Assembly (NCBI RefSeq): GCF_020181035.1 | Contig: NZ_JAIQYY010000005.1 | Coordinates: 176,703 to 240,702 of the forward strand | Direction of reading: 5' to 3' | Length of the DNA: 64,000 bases | Source of the DNA: Streptomyces sp. CoH27 | GTDB taxonomy: Bacteria > Actinomycetota > Actinomycetes > Streptomycetales > Streptomycetaceae | Made by a program: the position numbers and the translations under genes | Part shown: piece by piece, positions 50,914 through 59,832 of the stretch | Layout: each line of letters starts with the position of its first letter | How positions within the stretch are numbered: position 1 is the stretch's first letter | Notes under the pieces: model-generated | Told to the model about the DNA's origin: nothing | Seen by the model: the letters and a program-made list of their open reading frames with translations, nothing else | The model's database searches: none

Positions 50914-52011
50914 GTGTCGGCAGACGAGGCAGACGAGATCCGGGGTGCGACGCTCGGCACCGCCCCCGTCCCCCTCTCCGTACTGGACCTGGTGACCGTC
51001 GGCGCGGGCAGTACCGCCGGTGACGCCCTGCGCACCAGTGTGGCGCTGGCCAAGTTCACGGAGGCCCGCGGGTTCCACCGGTACTGGGTGGCCGAGCACC
51101 ACTCCATGCCGGGGGTCGCCTCCTCCTCGCCCGCCGTGATCCTCGCCCACCTCGCCGCCCACACCGACCGCATCCGGCTCGGCTCGGGCGGTGTGATGCT
51201 GCCCAATCACGCCCCGCTGGTGATCGCCGAGCAGTTCGGGACGCTGGAGGCGATGGCGCCGGGCCGGGTGGACCTGGGGCTCGGGCGGGCGCCGGGCACG
51301 GACGGGGCCACGGCCGCGGCCCTGCGCCGTAGCGAGACGCTCAACGAGGGCGCCGACGACTTCCCGCAGCAGCTCGCCGAGCTCATCCGCTTCCTGGACG
51401 ACGACTTCCCCGACGGGCATCCGTACCGCCGTATTCATGCCATCCCCGGGCCGGTGCAGGCGACCAGCCCCGGTGGCGTCCAGTCCCCGCACCGCCCGCC
51501 CGTCTGGCTGCTCGGCTCCTCCGGCTTCAGCGCCCGCCTCGCCGGGATGCTGGGCCTGCCGTTCGCCTTCGCGCACCACTTCTCCGCGCAGAACACCATC
51601 CCGGCTCTCGACCTGTACCGGCAGACGTTCCGCCCCTCCGCGGTCCTCGACGAGCCGTACGCCCTCATCGGCGTCTCCGCCCTCGCCACGGACGACCCGC
51701 GCGAGGCCGGCCGCCAGACCCGGGCGATGGCCCTGAACATGCTCCGGCTGCGCACCGGCCGCCCCGGCCTCTTCCCCGGCCCGGCCGAGGCCGAGCAGCA
51801 CGAATTCAGCCCGATGGAGGAGGAGTTCGTCACCTCCTGGACGGCCAACATCGTGCACGGCACCGCCGACGAGGTCCGCTCCGGCCTGGATGATCTGCAG
51901 AAGCGCACCGGCGCCGACGAGCTGATGCTGGTCAGCCACGCCCACCGCGGTGAACTGCGGCTGCGTTCCTACGAGTTGATCGCGGACGCCTACGGCTTGC
52001 CGACCGCGTAG
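50914..52011 (+). CDS. LLM-class flavin-dependent oxidoreductase
   Basis: A 365-residue FMN-type luciferase-like monooxygenase: [53 protein letters not shown]. These motifs fit the MsnO8/alkanal-monooxygenase-like group. AGGAGG precedes the GTG start. Its 3' end overlaps the convergent GGDEF-EAL gene by 22 bp. Substrate unknown; it may or may not belong to the catabolic cluster upstream (95 bp away). Confidence 0.9.
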   Translation: MSADEADEIRGATLGTAPVPLSVLDLVTVGAGSTAGDALRTSVALAKFTEARGFHRYWVAEHHSMPGVASSSPAVILAHLAAHTDRIRLGSGGVMLPNHAPLVIAEQFGTLEAMAPGRVDLGLGRAPGTDGATAAALRRSETLNEGADDFPQQLAELIRFLDDDFPDGHPYRRIHAIPGPVQATSPGGVQSPHRPPVWLLGSSGFSARLAGMLGLPFAFAHHFSAQNTIPALDLYRQTFRPSAVLDEPYALIGVSALATDDPREAGRQTRAMALNMLRLRTGRPGLFPGPAEAEQHEFSPMEEEFVTSWTANIVHGTADEVRSGLDDLQKRTGADELMLVSHAHRGELRLRSYELIADAYGLPTA

Positions 52012-53792
52012 GTCTGTTCGCCGAGCAGCTCGGAGATACGATCCGGCGGCACCGGGCGGGAGTACAGCCAGCCCTGGCCGGTGTCGCAGCCGATGCGGCG
52101 CAGCCGGGTGGCCTGGGCGGAGGTCTCCACGCACTCGGCGGTGACGGTGATGCCCAGGCGGTGGGCCAGCTGGATCATCGCCTCGACGATGACCTCGTCC
52201 GCCGGGTTCGGCGCGATCGCCTTCTGCTCGCCCTCGTACTGGAAGCCGCGCACGAAGGAACCATCCAGCTTCAGCGTGGAGACGGGCAGGCGGCTGAGGT
52301 AGGCGAGGTTGGAGTAGCCGGTGCCGAAGTCGTCGATGGCGATGCGCACACCCATGTCGCTGAGGGCCTGCAGGGCCTGGAGCGGGCGGCCGGCCGAGCC
52401 CATCACCGCCGACTCGGTCAGCTCCAGCTGGAGGAGGTGGGGGGCCAGGCCGGTCTCGGCGAGCACCTCGGCCACGTCGGCCACCAGGTCGGAGTCCCAC
52501 ACCTGCCGTACGGCCACGTTGACGCTGACGAAGATGGGCGGCTCGCCGGGGTGGGCCAGCTGCCAGCGGCGGGCCTGCCGGCAGGCGGTGCGCAGCGCCC
52601 AGCGGCCGAGCTGCACGATCGAGCCGTCCTCCTCGGCCAGCCCGATGAACCGATTCGGCGTCAGCGTGCCGAACTGCGGGTGATGCCAGCGCACCAGCGC
52701 CTCGACCCCGGACAGGCGGCCGTCCTCCATGCCGACCAACGGCTGGTATTCGAGGGCGAATTCGCCACGCTCGATGGCGGGGCGCAAGGTGGAGGACAGG
52801 GCCTGACGGGTCATCCGGTGCGCGTTGCGCTCGGGGTCGAACAGGGTCCAGCGGCCCTTGCCGTCGGCCTTCGCCCAGTACAGGGTCGTGTCCGCGGCCT
52901 GCATCAGACCGGTGGCCGTCGTACCGGCCGCGTGGCGCTCCACGACGCCGATGGAGGCGGTCAGGGACAGCCGCTGGCCCGACAGGTCGAAGGGGTCCTC
53001 CAGGGCCTTGAGTGCCGACTCGGCGAGATCCGCGAGCTGTTCGGTGCCGGTGGAGTCCTCCACGAGCAGCGCGAACTCGTCACCGCCGAGCCGGGCCACC
53101 AGGGGGGTCGCGGCGCGGGCGTACCCGGCCTCGTCGGCGACCCGGGTCAGCCGTTCGGCGACGGCCGCGAGCAGCCGGTCGCCGACCCGGTGGCCGAGGG
53201 TGTCGTTGACGGCCTTGAACCCGTCGAGGTCCAGATAGCACAGGCCGATCCGGCCGGTGCCGCTCTCCTCGTACGACTCCGCCTCCAGCGCGGCCGACAG
53301 GCGCTCGAAGAACAGGGTGCGGTTGGGCAGCCGGGTCACCGGGTCGTGCATCTGCAAGTGCCGCAGCCGCGCCTGGAGTTCCCGGCGGGCGCTGACGTCG
53401 GCGACCGACAGCAGGACCCCGGGTTCGCCGCTCAGCGGGGCCACGGTGACCTGCACCCACACCGAGTGCCCCTCGGGGTGCTTCAGCCGGCGGGTGCAGC
53501 GCAGGCGGGCCTGCCGGCCGCGCAGGACCTCGCGGTAGGCGTGCCAGCTGCGGGTGTCGGAGGCCAGGTCCACCAGATCGGCGGCGACCCGGCCGGTGAG
53601 GGTGTCCGCAGCGATGCCCAGCAGCTCCCCGAAGGCCGCGTTGGCACGGACGACGAGTCCCGCGCGGTCCACGACGGCCATGGCGAGGGGGGCGGCCGCG
53701 AAGACACGGTGATAGGTGGTGTGGTCACTGTCTGTGACGGCTGACCGGTCGAGGTCTGCCGCGGGCGTCGGCCCTTCGGACGTTCCGCTCAC
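51990..53792 (-). CDS. PAS-GGDEF-EAL cyclic-di-GMP enzyme
   Basis: A 600-residue cytoplasmic protein. PAS domain about 25-150 ([20 protein letters not shown]), GGDEF about 155-325 with intact LGGDEFALL, and EAL about 345-590 with [18 protein letters not shown] and [12 protein letters not shown]. Both active sites look functional, so it may make or degrade cyclic-di-GMP depending on the PAS signal. In Streptomyces this messenger controls the vegetative-to-aerial switch through BldD and WhiG-RsiG. No membrane segment is present. The GTG at 53792 has GGGAG; open sequence up to 54041 is not protein-like. Confidence 0.92.
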   Translation of the reverse strand: MSGTSEGPTPAADLDRSAVTDSDHTTYHRVFAAAPLAMAVVDRAGLVVRANAAFGELLGIAADTLTGRVAADLVDLASDTRSWHAYREVLRGRQARLRCTRRLKHPEGHSVWVQVTVAPLSGEPGVLLSVADVSARRELQARLRHLQMHDPVTRLPNRTLFFERLSAALEAESYEESGTGRIGLCYLDLDGFKAVNDTLGHRVGDRLLAAVAERLTRVADEAGYARAATPLVARLGGDEFALLVEDSTGTEQLADLAESALKALEDPFDLSGQRLSLTASIGVVERHAAGTTATGLMQAADTTLYWAKADGKGRWTLFDPERNAHRMTRQALSSTLRPAIERGEFALEYQPLVGMEDGRLSGVEALVRWHHPQFGTLTPNRFIGLAEEDGSIVQLGRWALRTACRQARRWQLAHPGEPPIFVSVNVAVRQVWDSDLVADVAEVLAETGLAPHLLQLELTESAVMGSAGRPLQALQALSDMGVRIAIDDFGTGYSNLAYLSRLPVSTLKLDGSFVRGFQYEGEQKAIAPNPADEVIVEAMIQLAHRLGITVTAECVETSAQATRLRRIGCDTGQGWLYSRPVPPDRISELLGEQTYAVGKP

Positions 53793-54130
53793 CGCTCGCT
53801 CCCGCAGTGCACTCGATCTGTGTCCGTGCCTGTCCGTGCCGGAAAGTGTGCCGATCATAGAGGCTGGCCCCGAGCCCTTCCAGCCACTCTCCAGTGTCCC
53901 GGATCGAGCAAGGGTTCTGACAGATCGTTTCTGCCCGCACCTGGACGGGTTCTTCAGGCCCCCGACCAGTTGTGACGTTCCGTGAGTGCTTCGGGGTGTC
54001 GAGCGCCGGAGCGCGCCGTGAGCGCCGCGGAGCGCACTCACCCTTCTGGTGCCGGATAACAGGGCAAAGCGTATTCAACCCCCTCAAGGTGGAATGCGGG
54101 TCCCGTGAACCGCGTCCGGAGGTCAAGTCC
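53793..54130. other. Divergent promoter region, no gene
   Basis: 338 bp between the GGDEF-EAL and M6 protease genes. TATGAT on the minus strand (53854-53859) is a possible -10 box for the former, with a poor -35. TGTCCGTGCC is repeated twice in tandem at 53821-53840. No BldD-type site was recognised by eye. Confidence 0.4.
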
Positions 54131-55384
54131 GTGCCCAAGCTGCGCAGCGCCGCCGCCGTGTGCACCACTTTGTCGGCGCTCGCCGCCACCTCGATCCTCT
54201 CCGGCCCCTCGGTCGCCGAGTCCTTCTCCACCGCCCCCTGCGCCCTGCACCGCACCGACGCCCACCACTCGGAGGGCGCCGACACCTGGAACCCGGACTA
54301 CACCCGCCCGACCGGCACCTTCGACGCCGTCCTGATCTACCTGTCCTTCCCGGACGCCACCCCGCGCACCACCCCCGCCCAGCTGACCGCCGACCACTTC
54401 CCGGCCACCAGCCGCTACTACGCGCAGGCCTCCTACGGCCGCTTCACCCTGCGCCCGCACCCGCTGAACCACTGGCTGCGCATGCCGAAGCCCTCCACGG
54501 CGTACGCCATGAAGCGCGACTGGAGCGCCGAGAGCCGCGCCACCTATCTGCAGGACGCCTTCGCCACCGCCGACCCCCAGGTGGACTTCTCCCGCTACCA
54601 GGTCGTGTACTTCGTCGCCGACCCCGACGCGCCCGGCGTCGACTCGGACGCCACGAAGGTCGTGAACCTCGACACGCCGGTGCACGTGGACGGCACGGAC
54701 GTCCGCCGTGTCGTCACGGTCTTCGAGAAACACCCGCCGGACCGCCTGGTCCTCGCCCACGAGACCGGCCATGTCTTCGACCTGCCGGACCTCTACCACC
54801 GCCCGGTCGACGGCAAGGGCGACTGGGACACCTACGTCGGCGACTGGGACCTGATGGGCAGCCAGTTCGGCCTCTCGCCCGACTTCTTCGCCTGGCACAA
54901 GTGGAAACTCGGCTGGCTGGACCCGCGCCAGGTGGTGTGCGTGCGCGGCGCGGGGCCGACCCGGCTGTCCCTGGAGCCGCTGGAGGCCGGCCCGGGCGTG
55001 CCGGTGCGGGGCACGGCGGGCGCCCCGGCCTTCGGCCTCGGGCACGGGGTGAAACTGGCGGTCGTGCGCACCGGCCCGGACAGCGCCCTGGCCTTCGAGG
55101 TGCGCGTCGCGGCCGGCAACGACCGGGCCGGCTGCCGGGAGGGGGTGCTGGTGTACCGGATCGGAAGCGGCGCGGAGTCCGGCGCCGGCCCGGTGGAGGT
55201 CGTGGACGCCCACCCGCACACCGCGGCCTGCTGGGAGAACTCGGTCTACCCGCCGCTCGCCGACGCCCCGGTCGCCCTGGGGGAGAGCTTCACCGTGCCC
55301 GGGGAGGGCGTGAAGGTGGAGGTGGAGGACCGGACGGCCGCGGGGGAGTGGACGGTGAAGATCACGCCGGGAGTCAGAGACTGA
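54131..55384 (+). CDS. Secreted M6-family metalloprotease
   Basis: A 417-residue exported zinc protease. A signal peptide (1-29) is followed by the M6 (InhA-like) domain: ASYGRFTLRPHPLN, then LAHETGHVFDLPDLYH (zinc ligands), SQFGLSPDFFAWHKWKLGWL (Met-turn region). The core reads HExxHxxDxxD, with Asp where most relatives have Gly, and Asp as the third ligand. The C-terminal 120 residues are beta-rich with two Cys. GTG at 54131 has GGAGG 9 bases upstream. Confidence 0.9.
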   Translation: MPKLRSAAAVCTTLSALAATSILSGPSVAESFSTAPCALHRTDAHHSEGADTWNPDYTRPTGTFDAVLIYLSFPDATPRTTPAQLTADHFPATSRYYAQASYGRFTLRPHPLNHWLRMPKPSTAYAMKRDWSAESRATYLQDAFATADPQVDFSRYQVVYFVADPDAPGVDSDATKVVNLDTPVHVDGTDVRRVVTVFEKHPPDRLVLAHETGHVFDLPDLYHRPVDGKGDWDTYVGDWDLMGSQFGLSPDFFAWHKWKLGWLDPRQVVCVRGAGPTRLSLEPLEAGPGVPVRGTAGAPAFGLGHGVKLAVVRTGPDSALAFEVRVAAGNDRAGCREGVLVYRIGSGAESGAGPVEVVDAHPHTAACWENSVYPPLADAPVALGESFTVPGEGVKVEVEDRTAAGEWTVKITPGVRD

Positions 55385-55410
55385 CCGTCGAGGGTGGCGT
55401 GTGCACGAAA

Positions 55411-55446
55411 ACGGCGGGTCCGATTCTTTCGAATCGGACCCGCCGT
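55411..55446 (-). terminator. tRNA-Lys-3 terminator, bidirectional
   Basis: ACGGCGGGTCCGATTC-TTTC-GAATCGGACCCGCCGT, a perfect 16-bp stem. On the minus strand it is followed by TTTTCG, as expected for the tRNA; on the plus strand it would end the M6 protease transcript. Confidence 0.9.
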
Positions 55447-55457
55447 CCTCTTTCGCG

Positions 55458-55531
55458 TGCGCCGCCAGGGACTCGAACCCCGGACCCGCTGATTAAGAGT
55501 CAGCTGCTCTAACCAACTGAGCTAGCGGCGC
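55458..55531 (-). tRNA. tRNA-Lys(CTT), copy 3
   Basis: Identical in all 74 bases to the copies at 37771 and 40139. Here the flanks differ: the 5' side is the coding end of the primase/polymerase-like gene, which overlaps the tRNA by 10 bases on the same strand. TAATGT about 20 bases upstream may be its -10 box. Confidence 0.97.
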
Positions 55532-56094
55532 CTGCTGACGTCGTAGACATTAGCATCCTGGTCGGCGGGAGGAAAAATCGATATCCGCACCGCCGCCCTG
55601 GCCGCCCGCACGGCCGCCCAGAGGACCACCTCCGGGCCCGGCAGCCAGGGGTGACGCTGGTCCGGGGCCACCAGCCAGCGGCAGTCGCCCGCGCCGGTGC
55701 CCTCGCCGCCCGGGGCCGGGACGGTCACCTCGTCGCCGGTGCCGTGGCACAGCAGCGGCGGCACCGCGTCCGTACGGTGCGAGCCCCACTCCTCCCAGGC
55801 CAGCAGCGAGGGCAGCCGGTGGGCCGTGCCCGGGGCGGCGAACAGCAGCATGCGGCCCCGGAACACCGCGACCGGGCCCGAGCCCGGCCCCTCGTCCCAC
55901 AGCCGATCCAGCATCCGGCGGCCGAAGATCGCGGGGGCGCTCACCACGTCGAAGGCGGTGCCGCAGGGCAGGACGAGCGGGGTGTCCGGGTGGCGCTCCC
56001 AGCGGGCGAGCGTGCGCCAGGGGTACGTTCCTGCCGAGGCGAGCCAGGCGACGCCGTCGGAGGTGACTCGGGTGACGTTCGGTGCGCTGCTCAT
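55522..56094 (-). CDS. Primase/polymerase-like protein
   Basis: A 190-residue protein resembling the N-terminal domain of bifunctional DNA primase/polymerases: GVAWLASAGTYPWRTLARWERHPDTPLVLPCGTAFDVVSAPA, the expected start of the fold in actinobacterial proteins. The catalytic acidic pair of active prim-pols is not evident, so it may be a non-catalytic relative. It ends VSRRR, and the stop codon TAG lies inside the tRNA-Lys gene (acceptor/D-stem junction). ATG 56094. Confidence 0.75.
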   Translation of the reverse strand: MSSAPNVTRVTSDGVAWLASAGTYPWRTLARWERHPDTPLVLPCGTAFDVVSAPAIFGRRMLDRLWDEGPGSGPVAVFRGRMLLFAAPGTAHRLPSLLAWEEWGSHRTDAVPPLLCHGTGDEVTVPAPGGEGTGAGDCRWLVAPDQRHPWLPGPEVVLWAAVRAARAAVRISIFPPADQDANVYDVSRRR

Positions 56095-56215
56095 GCCACC
56101 TAGATGTACCGGGTGTGAGCGCTTCGTTCTTCTGAGTTGCCGAAAACCCGGACAACAGCGGCGGGAGAGGAGTATCTTGCCCGCCCGGCATATGCCAGAC
56201 GGGTTGCCTCATCGC

Positions 56216-56584
56216 TCACACGGGGTCGGGGGACGTGCGCCCCTCGCCGTTGCCCCGCATCAGGTCTCGCCCGAACTCGACCATCTTCTTCGCGTAGTCC
56301 TCGGTCCACTCCGCGCGCTCGGCGATGTCCGCCGGGGTCAGCCGGTCGAAGCGGCGCGGGTCGGCGAGCTGGGCCGCCGCGACGGCCTGGAACTCCACGG
56401 CCCGGTCTGCGGCCGCGCGGAAAGCCTGGGCCAGCTCCGTCGCCCGGCTCAGCAGCGCCCGCGGATCCTCGATCGACTCCAGGTCGAAGAAGTGCTCGGG
56501 ATCGCCGGCCGCCTCCGCGGGCTCGAAGATCAGGGGCGCGGGGCGTAGCCGCGGTTCGGTACGACGCGGCGTGGGCTCCGCCAT
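56216..56584 (-). CDS. Conserved hypothetical protein
   Basis: A 122-residue acidic helical protein: EPRLRPAPLIFEPAEAAGDPEHFFDLESIEDPRALLSRATELAQAFR, then an Ala/Glu-rich helix and ERAEWTEDYAKKMVEFGRDLMRG. It has no known motif. AGGAGGAG precedes the ATG. It follows the helicase/micro-ORF cassette on the same strand, about 95 bp away, and could belong to it. Confidence 0.7.
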   Translation of the reverse strand: MAEPTPRRTEPRLRPAPLIFEPAEAAGDPEHFFDLESIEDPRALLSRATELAQAFRAAADRAVEFQAVAAAQLADPRRFDRLTPADIAERAEWTEDYAKKMVEFGRDLMRGNGEGRTSPDPV

Positions 56585-56679
56585 GTCTTGTCTCCTCCTC
56601 GTACGGTTCGCAGGGCACCGCCTTCAGGTGGGCCACCGTCCATTGTCCCGCGCCCCCGCAAGGGCCCCTCCCGGACGAC

Positions 56680-56742
56680 CTACGGCTTCCAGCCCACCCG
56701 GCGCCGGGAGGGTGGTGTCGGGGGCGGGGCGGGTTCGGTCAT
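56680..56742 (-). CDS. Micro-ORF 2, remnant of helicase-tail repeat
   Basis: A 20-residue frame, MTEPAPPPTPPSRR followed by VGWKP. It starts with the same MTEP.PPPTPPSRR as micro-ORF 1 and ends like the helicase tail, with most of the middle deleted. The ATG overlaps the micro-ORF 1 stop (ATGA). It may not be translated as a functional peptide. Confidence 0.4.
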   Translation of the reverse strand: MTEPAPPPTPPSRRRVGWKP

Positions 56743-56959
56743 GGCCGCCAGGTCACCCGGTGTTCCGCCAGGTGGGCCAGGACCGCGTGGTTGGCCTCCC
56801 AGCCGTCAGGGCTGTGTCCATCGGCCGCCTCCGGCGGCGTGCCGGCCTCCGTCCGGCGGGAGGGTGGTGTCGGGGGCGGGGTGGGTTCGGTCATGGCTTC
56901 CAGGTCACCCGGTGTTCCGCCAGGTGGGCGAGGACCGCGTGGTTGGCCTCCCAGCCGTC
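56706..56959. repeat. 102-bp near-identical direct repeat, period 152 bp
   Basis: Copies at 56706-56807 and 56858-56959, differing at only a few positions. The repeat spans the helicase stop/micro-ORF start in one copy and the micro-ORF 1 stop/micro-ORF 2 start in the other. Confidence 0.85.
56739..56894 (-). CDS. Micro-ORF 1, copy of the helicase C-terminal tail
   Basis: A 51-residue frame with a Pro-rich head (MTEPTPPPTPPSRR) and the tail DGWEANHAVLAHLAEHRVTW, which is identical to the end of the helicase apart from the penultimate residue. The ATG overlaps the helicase stop (ATGA), so it is positioned for coupled translation. Confidence 0.55.
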   Translation of the reverse strand: MTEPTPPPTPPSRRTEAGTPPEAADGHSPDGWEANHAVLAHLAEHRVTWRP

Positions 56960-58246
56960 GGGAAACTTCACCAGCGTGCCCAGCTGGACCGGTTCCGTGG
57001 AGGGGTAGTCGTCCAGGAGGTCGCTCACGCCGGCGCGGCAGACCACGATGCACGCGTGGCGGTGGCGGGAGGCCAGGACGCACAGGCGGCCGGTCTCCAG
57101 GTGGAAGGCGGTGGCGTCGGGGCGGCCGGAGAGCGGGTGCAGGACGACCGTCACGTCGTACTCGCGGCCCTGGAGGCGGTTCGCCGTGTCGACCGTGACG
57201 TCCGCCACGCCCGGGCCGGCGAGGGCCGCGCGGACCGCCGCCGCCTGGTCGCGGTGGGCCGTGCCGACGGCGATGCGGTCGGGAGTGAGGGGGGAGGGGG
57301 CCGGTGAGCGCTCCGAGGTGGCTGCGCCGCCTCGGTCCAGCAGGCGGCGGACCACCGCAGCCACCGCGCGGACCGCCTCCGGGTCCGTGCGCGGGGTGTG
57401 CCGGGCGGGCAGCTCCAGCAGGCCCCAGCCGGAGCGCGCCGCCTCGTCGATCACCCGGTCCGGGCCGGAGCCGTCCGACGGGACGGCGAAGGCCAGCGCG
57501 CGGTCGGCGTGGTCCGTGCCGCTGCGGAAGGGGGTGTAGGGATAGAACGCGTCCGAGACCAGCGGCGCCGCCGAGGCCGGGAGCCGCCAGGAGACCGGGA
57601 GACGGTGCTGGGGGAGGGCCGGGTTGTGCGCCAGGAGCGTGGTGACGGCCGAGGCCGAGGGGTCGTACGACAGGCCCGCCCACTGCTCGCTGCCGACGAT
57701 CGCGAACGGGTCCAGCTGTCCCGGGTCGCCCACGAACAGCGCCCGCTCGAACAGCCCGGCCACGGCCAGCAGCGCGTCCGAGCGCATCTGGTACGCCTCG
57801 TCCACGATCGCGTGCCGCCACGGCTCGTCCACCGTGACGTGCGCCCACTTCGCGGCCGTGGAGAGGACCACCGGCAGGCCCTTCAGGTCGGCCGCCTTCG
57901 CCGACGTACGGACCTGCGGCAGCGCGTCCAGCGCCGAGTCGTAGGCGTCCGCGTCGCTGCTGTGCAGCCGGCCGACCGGCAGCTCCGGGTTCTTCTCGGC
58001 GAGCCGCAGGACCAGGTCGTCCACCTGGGCGTTCGTCTGCGCCACCACCATCAACGGGCGCTCCGCGTCGGCCAGTTCGAGCGCCGCGCGGACCACCAGC
58101 GTCGACTTGCCGGCACCCGGCGGGGAGTCCACGACCACGCCCCGCTCGGTGCCGTGCAGGGTGTCGCGGAGGATCGCGTCGGTGGCGCGGGCGGCCGCGG
58201 CACCGGGGTCGAAGCCGGCCGCCGGCACAGCGCTCACGGGGCTCAC
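56891..58246 (-). CDS. SF1 helicase, Upf1/Dna2-like
   Basis: A 451-residue helicase. Walker A VDSPPGAGKSTLV (about 39-51), Q-type MVVAQTNAQVDDLV (motif Ia), motif II IVDEAYQM, motif III LFVGDPGQLDPF, then VDTANRLQGREYDVTVVL (motif V) and LCVLASRHRHACIVV (motif VI). This order fits SF1B Upf1/Dna2-type enzymes. The tail reads DGWEANHAVLAHLAEHRVTWKP and is repeated downstream as micro-ORFs. GTG start overlaps the preceding stop (GTGA). With a RecB/Cas4-like nuclease two genes upstream, it is probably part of a DNA end-processing complex. Confidence 0.9.
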   Translation of the reverse strand: MSPVSAVPAAGFDPGAAAARATDAILRDTLHGTERGVVVDSPPGAGKSTLVVRAALELADAERPLMVVAQTNAQVDDLVLRLAEKNPELPVGRLHSSDADAYDSALDALPQVRTSAKAADLKGLPVVLSTAAKWAHVTVDEPWRHAIVDEAYQMRSDALLAVAGLFERALFVGDPGQLDPFAIVGSEQWAGLSYDPSASAVTTLLAHNPALPQHRLPVSWRLPASAAPLVSDAFYPYTPFRSGTDHADRALAFAVPSDGSGPDRVIDEAARSGWGLLELPARHTPRTDPEAVRAVAAVVRRLLDRGGAATSERSPAPSPLTPDRIAVGTAHRDQAAAVRAALAGPGVADVTVDTANRLQGREYDVTVVLHPLSGRPDATAFHLETGRLCVLASRHRHACIVVCRAGVSDLLDDYPSTEPVQLGTLVKFPDGWEANHAVLAHLAEHRVTWKP

Positions 58247-59832
58247 AGGACGTCCTCCTCGGTCACGGCGTCGGGCGCCTCCGGCGCGGACTCGCCCGGC
58301 GGGCCGCCGTGCGTCCACGGGGTCTGCTCCGGGTCGGGCAGCTTCGGGCCGCCGCGCTGTTCGTGCTCGAAGAGCGTGAAGCAGATCCGGTCGCCCTTCT
58401 CCGGCACCGACCCGGGCTCCGGCTCCTTGCCGCGGCCCATCTTGTCCAGCACGCGCAGGACCAGGACGCTCTCGGCCTCCTGCCCGACGAACTCCGCCGA
58501 CTGCGGCTTGCCGGCCAGCGAGCGGTACACCTTCACCCGCTCCGTCAGCTGCGGCAGATCGTCCGTGCGGACCGTCACCAGCGGGCGCGGGCTCGGCCGC
58601 TTGCCCTCGCTGTACGCCATGACGACGTCCAGCACCTCGCCCGCGAACGCCTCCCCGGCCAGCCGCCGCCCCGCCATCACCAGCGGGTCGTCCAGCGCCT
58701 CCTGCGCCTCCAGCCGGGCCTGCTCGCGCTCGCGCGTGGCCAGCTTGTTCGCCGCCGTCACCGCGTCGTCCCGGCGCGGCTGCGGAGGCTCCCCGGCCAG
58801 CACCCGGTCCCGGTGAGCGGTGAACGACCAGCGGTCCCGGATCCAGCGCTCCTCGGCATGCGCGCCCTCCGGCAGCGCCCGCAGCAGGTCCAGGCCCCGC
58901 CACACCGCGTCCCAGGTGGGCCGGGTACGGCTCGCCACCAGGTCGCGGATCTCCCGCTCGGCCGCGGTGAGCGCGGCCAGCCGGTCGTCGGCGGCCACGG
59001 GGTCCTCGGCGGCGGCGAGGGCGGCACGCGCGCGGTCGTAGCGCTCGATCGCCGGGGCCAGCAGCCTGTTGTCGAACGCCGGATCGGTGGCGGGGCCGGC
59101 CGGCGGGCACAGCAACTGGCCGTCGGCGTCCCGCGCCAGCTCCGCCACGCGCGCGGCCTCGGCGCCGGTCATCTTCTCGGGCGGGTCGATCCAGGCGAGC
59201 AGCGCGCCCAGGTGCTGGTCCTCCAGGCTGGACTGGCCGGTCGCCCAGTGCCGGGACAGCACGTCGGTGAGGGCCAGCAGGAGCGAGGAGCCGGGCACCC
59301 GGGCCCGCTCGCCGTAGTGGGTCAGCCAGCGGCCCAGCAACGGGATGTGCGGCGGCGCCGGATGCGGCGCCTGAGGGTCCTGCTCGGCCGTACGGCGAAA
59401 CCGCATCGAGCGGCCCAGCAGCCGTACGAAGTCCAGGCCCGTGCGGCTCGGCACGATCAGCTGGGGCGCGTCCGCGCACAGCTCCACCTCGACCTTGACC
59501 CGCTTGCCGGTCTCCGGGTCGGTCTCGGTGCGCTCGGCCGCCTCCACCGCCTGCGCGTGCGCGTCGATGTACGGCAGGATCACCTCGGCCAGGTCGGCGA
59601 GGAAGCCGAACCGCAGTTCGCGGTCGCGGGGCTGCGGTACGACCAGCAAGCGCGGCTCGTCCCGGTCGGTGCCGACCAGCGCGCCGAGCGGGGCGCCGGT
59701 CTCGCCGGCCGTGGTGAGCGGCACGAACACCAGCGGGCGCGCGGACAGATGACGGTGCCGGACGGTCGCGAGGGGCTGGGCCCGGCCGCTGTCGACGGCC
59801 TCCAGCCGGGCCAGGGTGGTGATCAGCGACAC
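58243..59832 (-). CDS. Unrecognised protein between nuclease and helicase
   Basis: A 529-residue protein of no family I recognise. It opens ITTLARLEAVDSGRAQPLATVRHRHLS, with a conserved-looking FVPLTTAGETGAPLGALVGTD. The middle and C-terminus are helical and rich in Arg, Glu and Ala (coiled-coil-like near 350-400). No Walker, nuclease or zinc motif is evident. It overlaps the nuclease stop by 10 bp and the helicase start by 4 bp, so it is made with both. It may be the scaffold or DNA-end recognition subunit; that is inferred from position. Confidence 0.82.
   Translation of the reverse strand: MSLITTLARLEAVDSGRAQPLATVRHRHLSARPLVFVPLTTAGETGAPLGALVGTDRDEPRLLVVPQPRDRELRFGFLADLAEVILPYIDAHAQAVEAAERTETDPETGKRVKVEVELCADAPQLIVPSRTGLDFVRLLGRSMRFRRTAEQDPQAPHPAPPHIPLLGRWLTHYGERARVPGSSLLLALTDVLSRHWATGQSSLEDQHLGALLAWIDPPEKMTGAEAARVAELARDADGQLLCPPAGPATDPAFDNRLLAPAIERYDRARAALAAAEDPVAADDRLAALTAAEREIRDLVASRTRPTWDAVWRGLDLLRALPEGAHAEERWIRDRWSFTAHRDRVLAGEPPQPRRDDAVTAANKLATREREQARLEAQEALDDPLVMAGRRLAGEAFAGEVLDVVMAYSEGKRPSPRPLVTVRTDDLPQLTERVKVYRSLAGKPQSAEFVGQEAESVLVLRVLDKMGRGKEPEPGSVPEKGDRICFTLFEHEQRGGPKLPDPEQTPWTHGGPPGESAPEAPDAVTEEDVL

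Noticed and set aside
37771..55531. tRNA-Lys genes as att sites of integrated elements
   Set aside because: No integrase lies next to any of the three, and the repeats cover the whole tRNA rather than only its 3' end.
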